A stretch of 7,727 nt of DNA. Origin: an uncultured Burkholderiales bacterium (GTDB lineage Bacteria > Pseudomonadota > Gammaproteobacteria > Burkholderiales > Thiobacillaceae). This document shows, in pieces, positions 7,131 to 7,727 of the stretch; within the stretch, counting starts at the first letter, position 1, and each line of letters starts with the position of its first letter. The DNA is taken from NCBI GenBank assembly GCA_937925755.1, contig CALAMX010000150.1:1-7727 (forward strand). The letters are read 5' to 3'. A program made the translations under genes and the position numbers. The notes below the pieces were generated by a model, which was given only the letters and a program-made list of their open reading frames with translations, made no database searches and had not been told where the DNA came from.

Positions 7131-7184
7131 GCAGGTTAAATTGGGTTGCTCAGGATGAGTTTTGGTATCGTATTTGCGGTCTTT

Positions 7185-7212
7185 GGGGCATTTTCAGCCC
7201 CGCGGGGGGGCT
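7185..7212 (+). other. Alternative GC-rich hairpins at the 3' end of the IS remnant
   Basis: GGGGC (7185-7189), GCCCC (7197-7201) and GGGGC (7207-7211) lie close together. The middle block can pair with either flank: GGGGC-ATTTTCA-GCCCC, or AGCCCC-GCGGG-GGGGCT (7196-7212). Neither hairpin is followed by a T-run on either strand, so I do not call a terminator. Confidence 0.35.
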
Positions 7213-7244
7213 TGTACGCCCGGTTTGGACGCACCGATCCTGTC

Positions 7245-7684
7245 GTCGTCTGCATAAGGCGCCTGCGCACCATCCACAGATTGATGAGCATCCAGAGGGG
7301 GTGATCTGCGCGGCATTCTTCTGCAGCCCCCGGTAACGGACTTTGGTGTCGTGAAAGACACACTTCATCACCCCAAAGATGTGCGCACCACGCGCGAATG
7401 CGGGCCTTGACGGTCTCGATCGGGTCCAGGATCGCCCCCATTGGCCGGGTCGTGGCGAGTGGCCTGCGTTTGCCTGGGCAGATCGCGATCGGCCAGTTCG
7501 CGTTGGGATGACGTCGTTTGACCTCGTCCCGCTGGCTCGCCCCCTGGTCGCCCGCATCGGCAAAGACCTCCGTTTACCACCCGCAAGCTGCGCCTGCGTG
7601 ACATCTGACGCAAGCCGCGGTGACCACCCCGCTGTGGGCAAGACCACTGGCCGCATCCGTGCCGACGTGCACCTTGCAGTCACC
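7245..7684 (-). pseudogene. Frameshifted C-terminal remnant of an IS5-family-like DDE transposase
   Basis: On the - strand, transposase-like pieces lie in order but in different frames. GDCKVHVGTDAASGLAHS (ending upstream at about 7684) resembles the central DDE core, and a stop codon lies shortly before it. Next come a VFADAG-like stretch near 7564-7580 and an IAI-PGKRRPLA-like stretch near 7460-7500. PIETVKARIRAWCAHLWG follows (about 7372-7426), then TKVRYRGLQKNAAQI (about 7308-7352) in another frame. LINLWMVRRRLM (about 7254-7290) returns to the earlier frame. TKVRYRGLxKNxAQ followed by NLWMVRR is characteristic of IS5-group transposase C-termini. At least two or three frame changes and the missing N-terminal half make it non-functional. 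The exact family assignment would need a protein search. Confidence 0.75.
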
Positions 7685-7727
7685 AGGCCGCACAAAGGGC
7701 TAGGGAAACGCTGATTTAATTGCCGCC

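Larger units (their letters stand above)
7136..7719 (-). mobile_element. Decayed, internally deleted IS5-family-like insertion sequence
   Basis: This segment contains the transposase remnant below and is bounded by TTAA at 7136-7139 and 7716-7719. TTAA fits the short YTAR-type target duplications known for some IS5-family elements. The remnant is under 600 bp, whereas intact members are usually near 1.2 kb, so the 5' half of the transposase gene is gone. The end at 7701-7715 (TAGGGAAACGCTGAT) looks like an IS terminus to me. The two ends do not form a convincing inverted repeat beyond TTAAAT, so the borders are tentative. Confidence 0.5.

Noticed and set aside
7379..7714. 111-codon + strand open frame over the IS remnant
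   Set aside because: The opposite strand carries recognisable transposase pieces. This frame is their antisense and has no family features.

Overview
The window is high-GC, densely coded proteobacterial chromosome. It holds a flagellar export, placement and regulation cluster on the + strand in the order flhB (5' partial) - flhA - flhF - flhG-like - fliA - motC-like. About 790 bp of non-coding and decayed DNA follow to the window edge. The FliA sequence (a DARGAQLLYYED stretch after region 3 and an SRVCQLHSQAI helix in region 4) looks more betaproteobacterial than enterobacterial or pseudomonad. This assignment rests on recalled family patterns, not on a search.

Region 1 (1-6091): five genes read as one tightly packed transcription unit. 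flhB and flhA overlap by one base (TGATG), flhF follows flhA after 13 bp, the flhG-like gene follows flhF after 5 bp, and fliA starts 17 bp inside the 3' end of the flhG-like gene. FlhB and FlhA are core components of the flagellar type III export gate. FlhF is the SRP-type GTPase that places the flagellum, and FlhG normally regulates FlhF and flagellar number. FliA (sigma-28) turns on late flagellar genes. Two things stand out: FlhB carries NPLH instead of the usual NPTH autocleavage motif, and the FlhG homologue keeps the N-terminal DQAxxLR motif but has lost the recognisable MinD-type P-loop and switch aspartate.

Region 2 (6092-6939): a 95-bp spacer with a small imperfect inverted repeat, then a MotA/MotC-family stator subunit. 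No chemotaxis genes lie between fliA and this gene, and no MotB/MotD partner follows it.

Region 3 (6940-7727): no intact gene is visible. There is a 102-bp spacer, then a pair of inverted REP-like hairpins (a REPIN) whose stems covary and whose loops are GAGA and GAAA. Three 10-bp tandem units lie between them. After that comes a frameshifted, N-terminally truncated remnant of an IS5-family-like transposase on the - strand, with TTAA at both ends. The decayed DNA begins exactly where the missing MotD gene would be expected.
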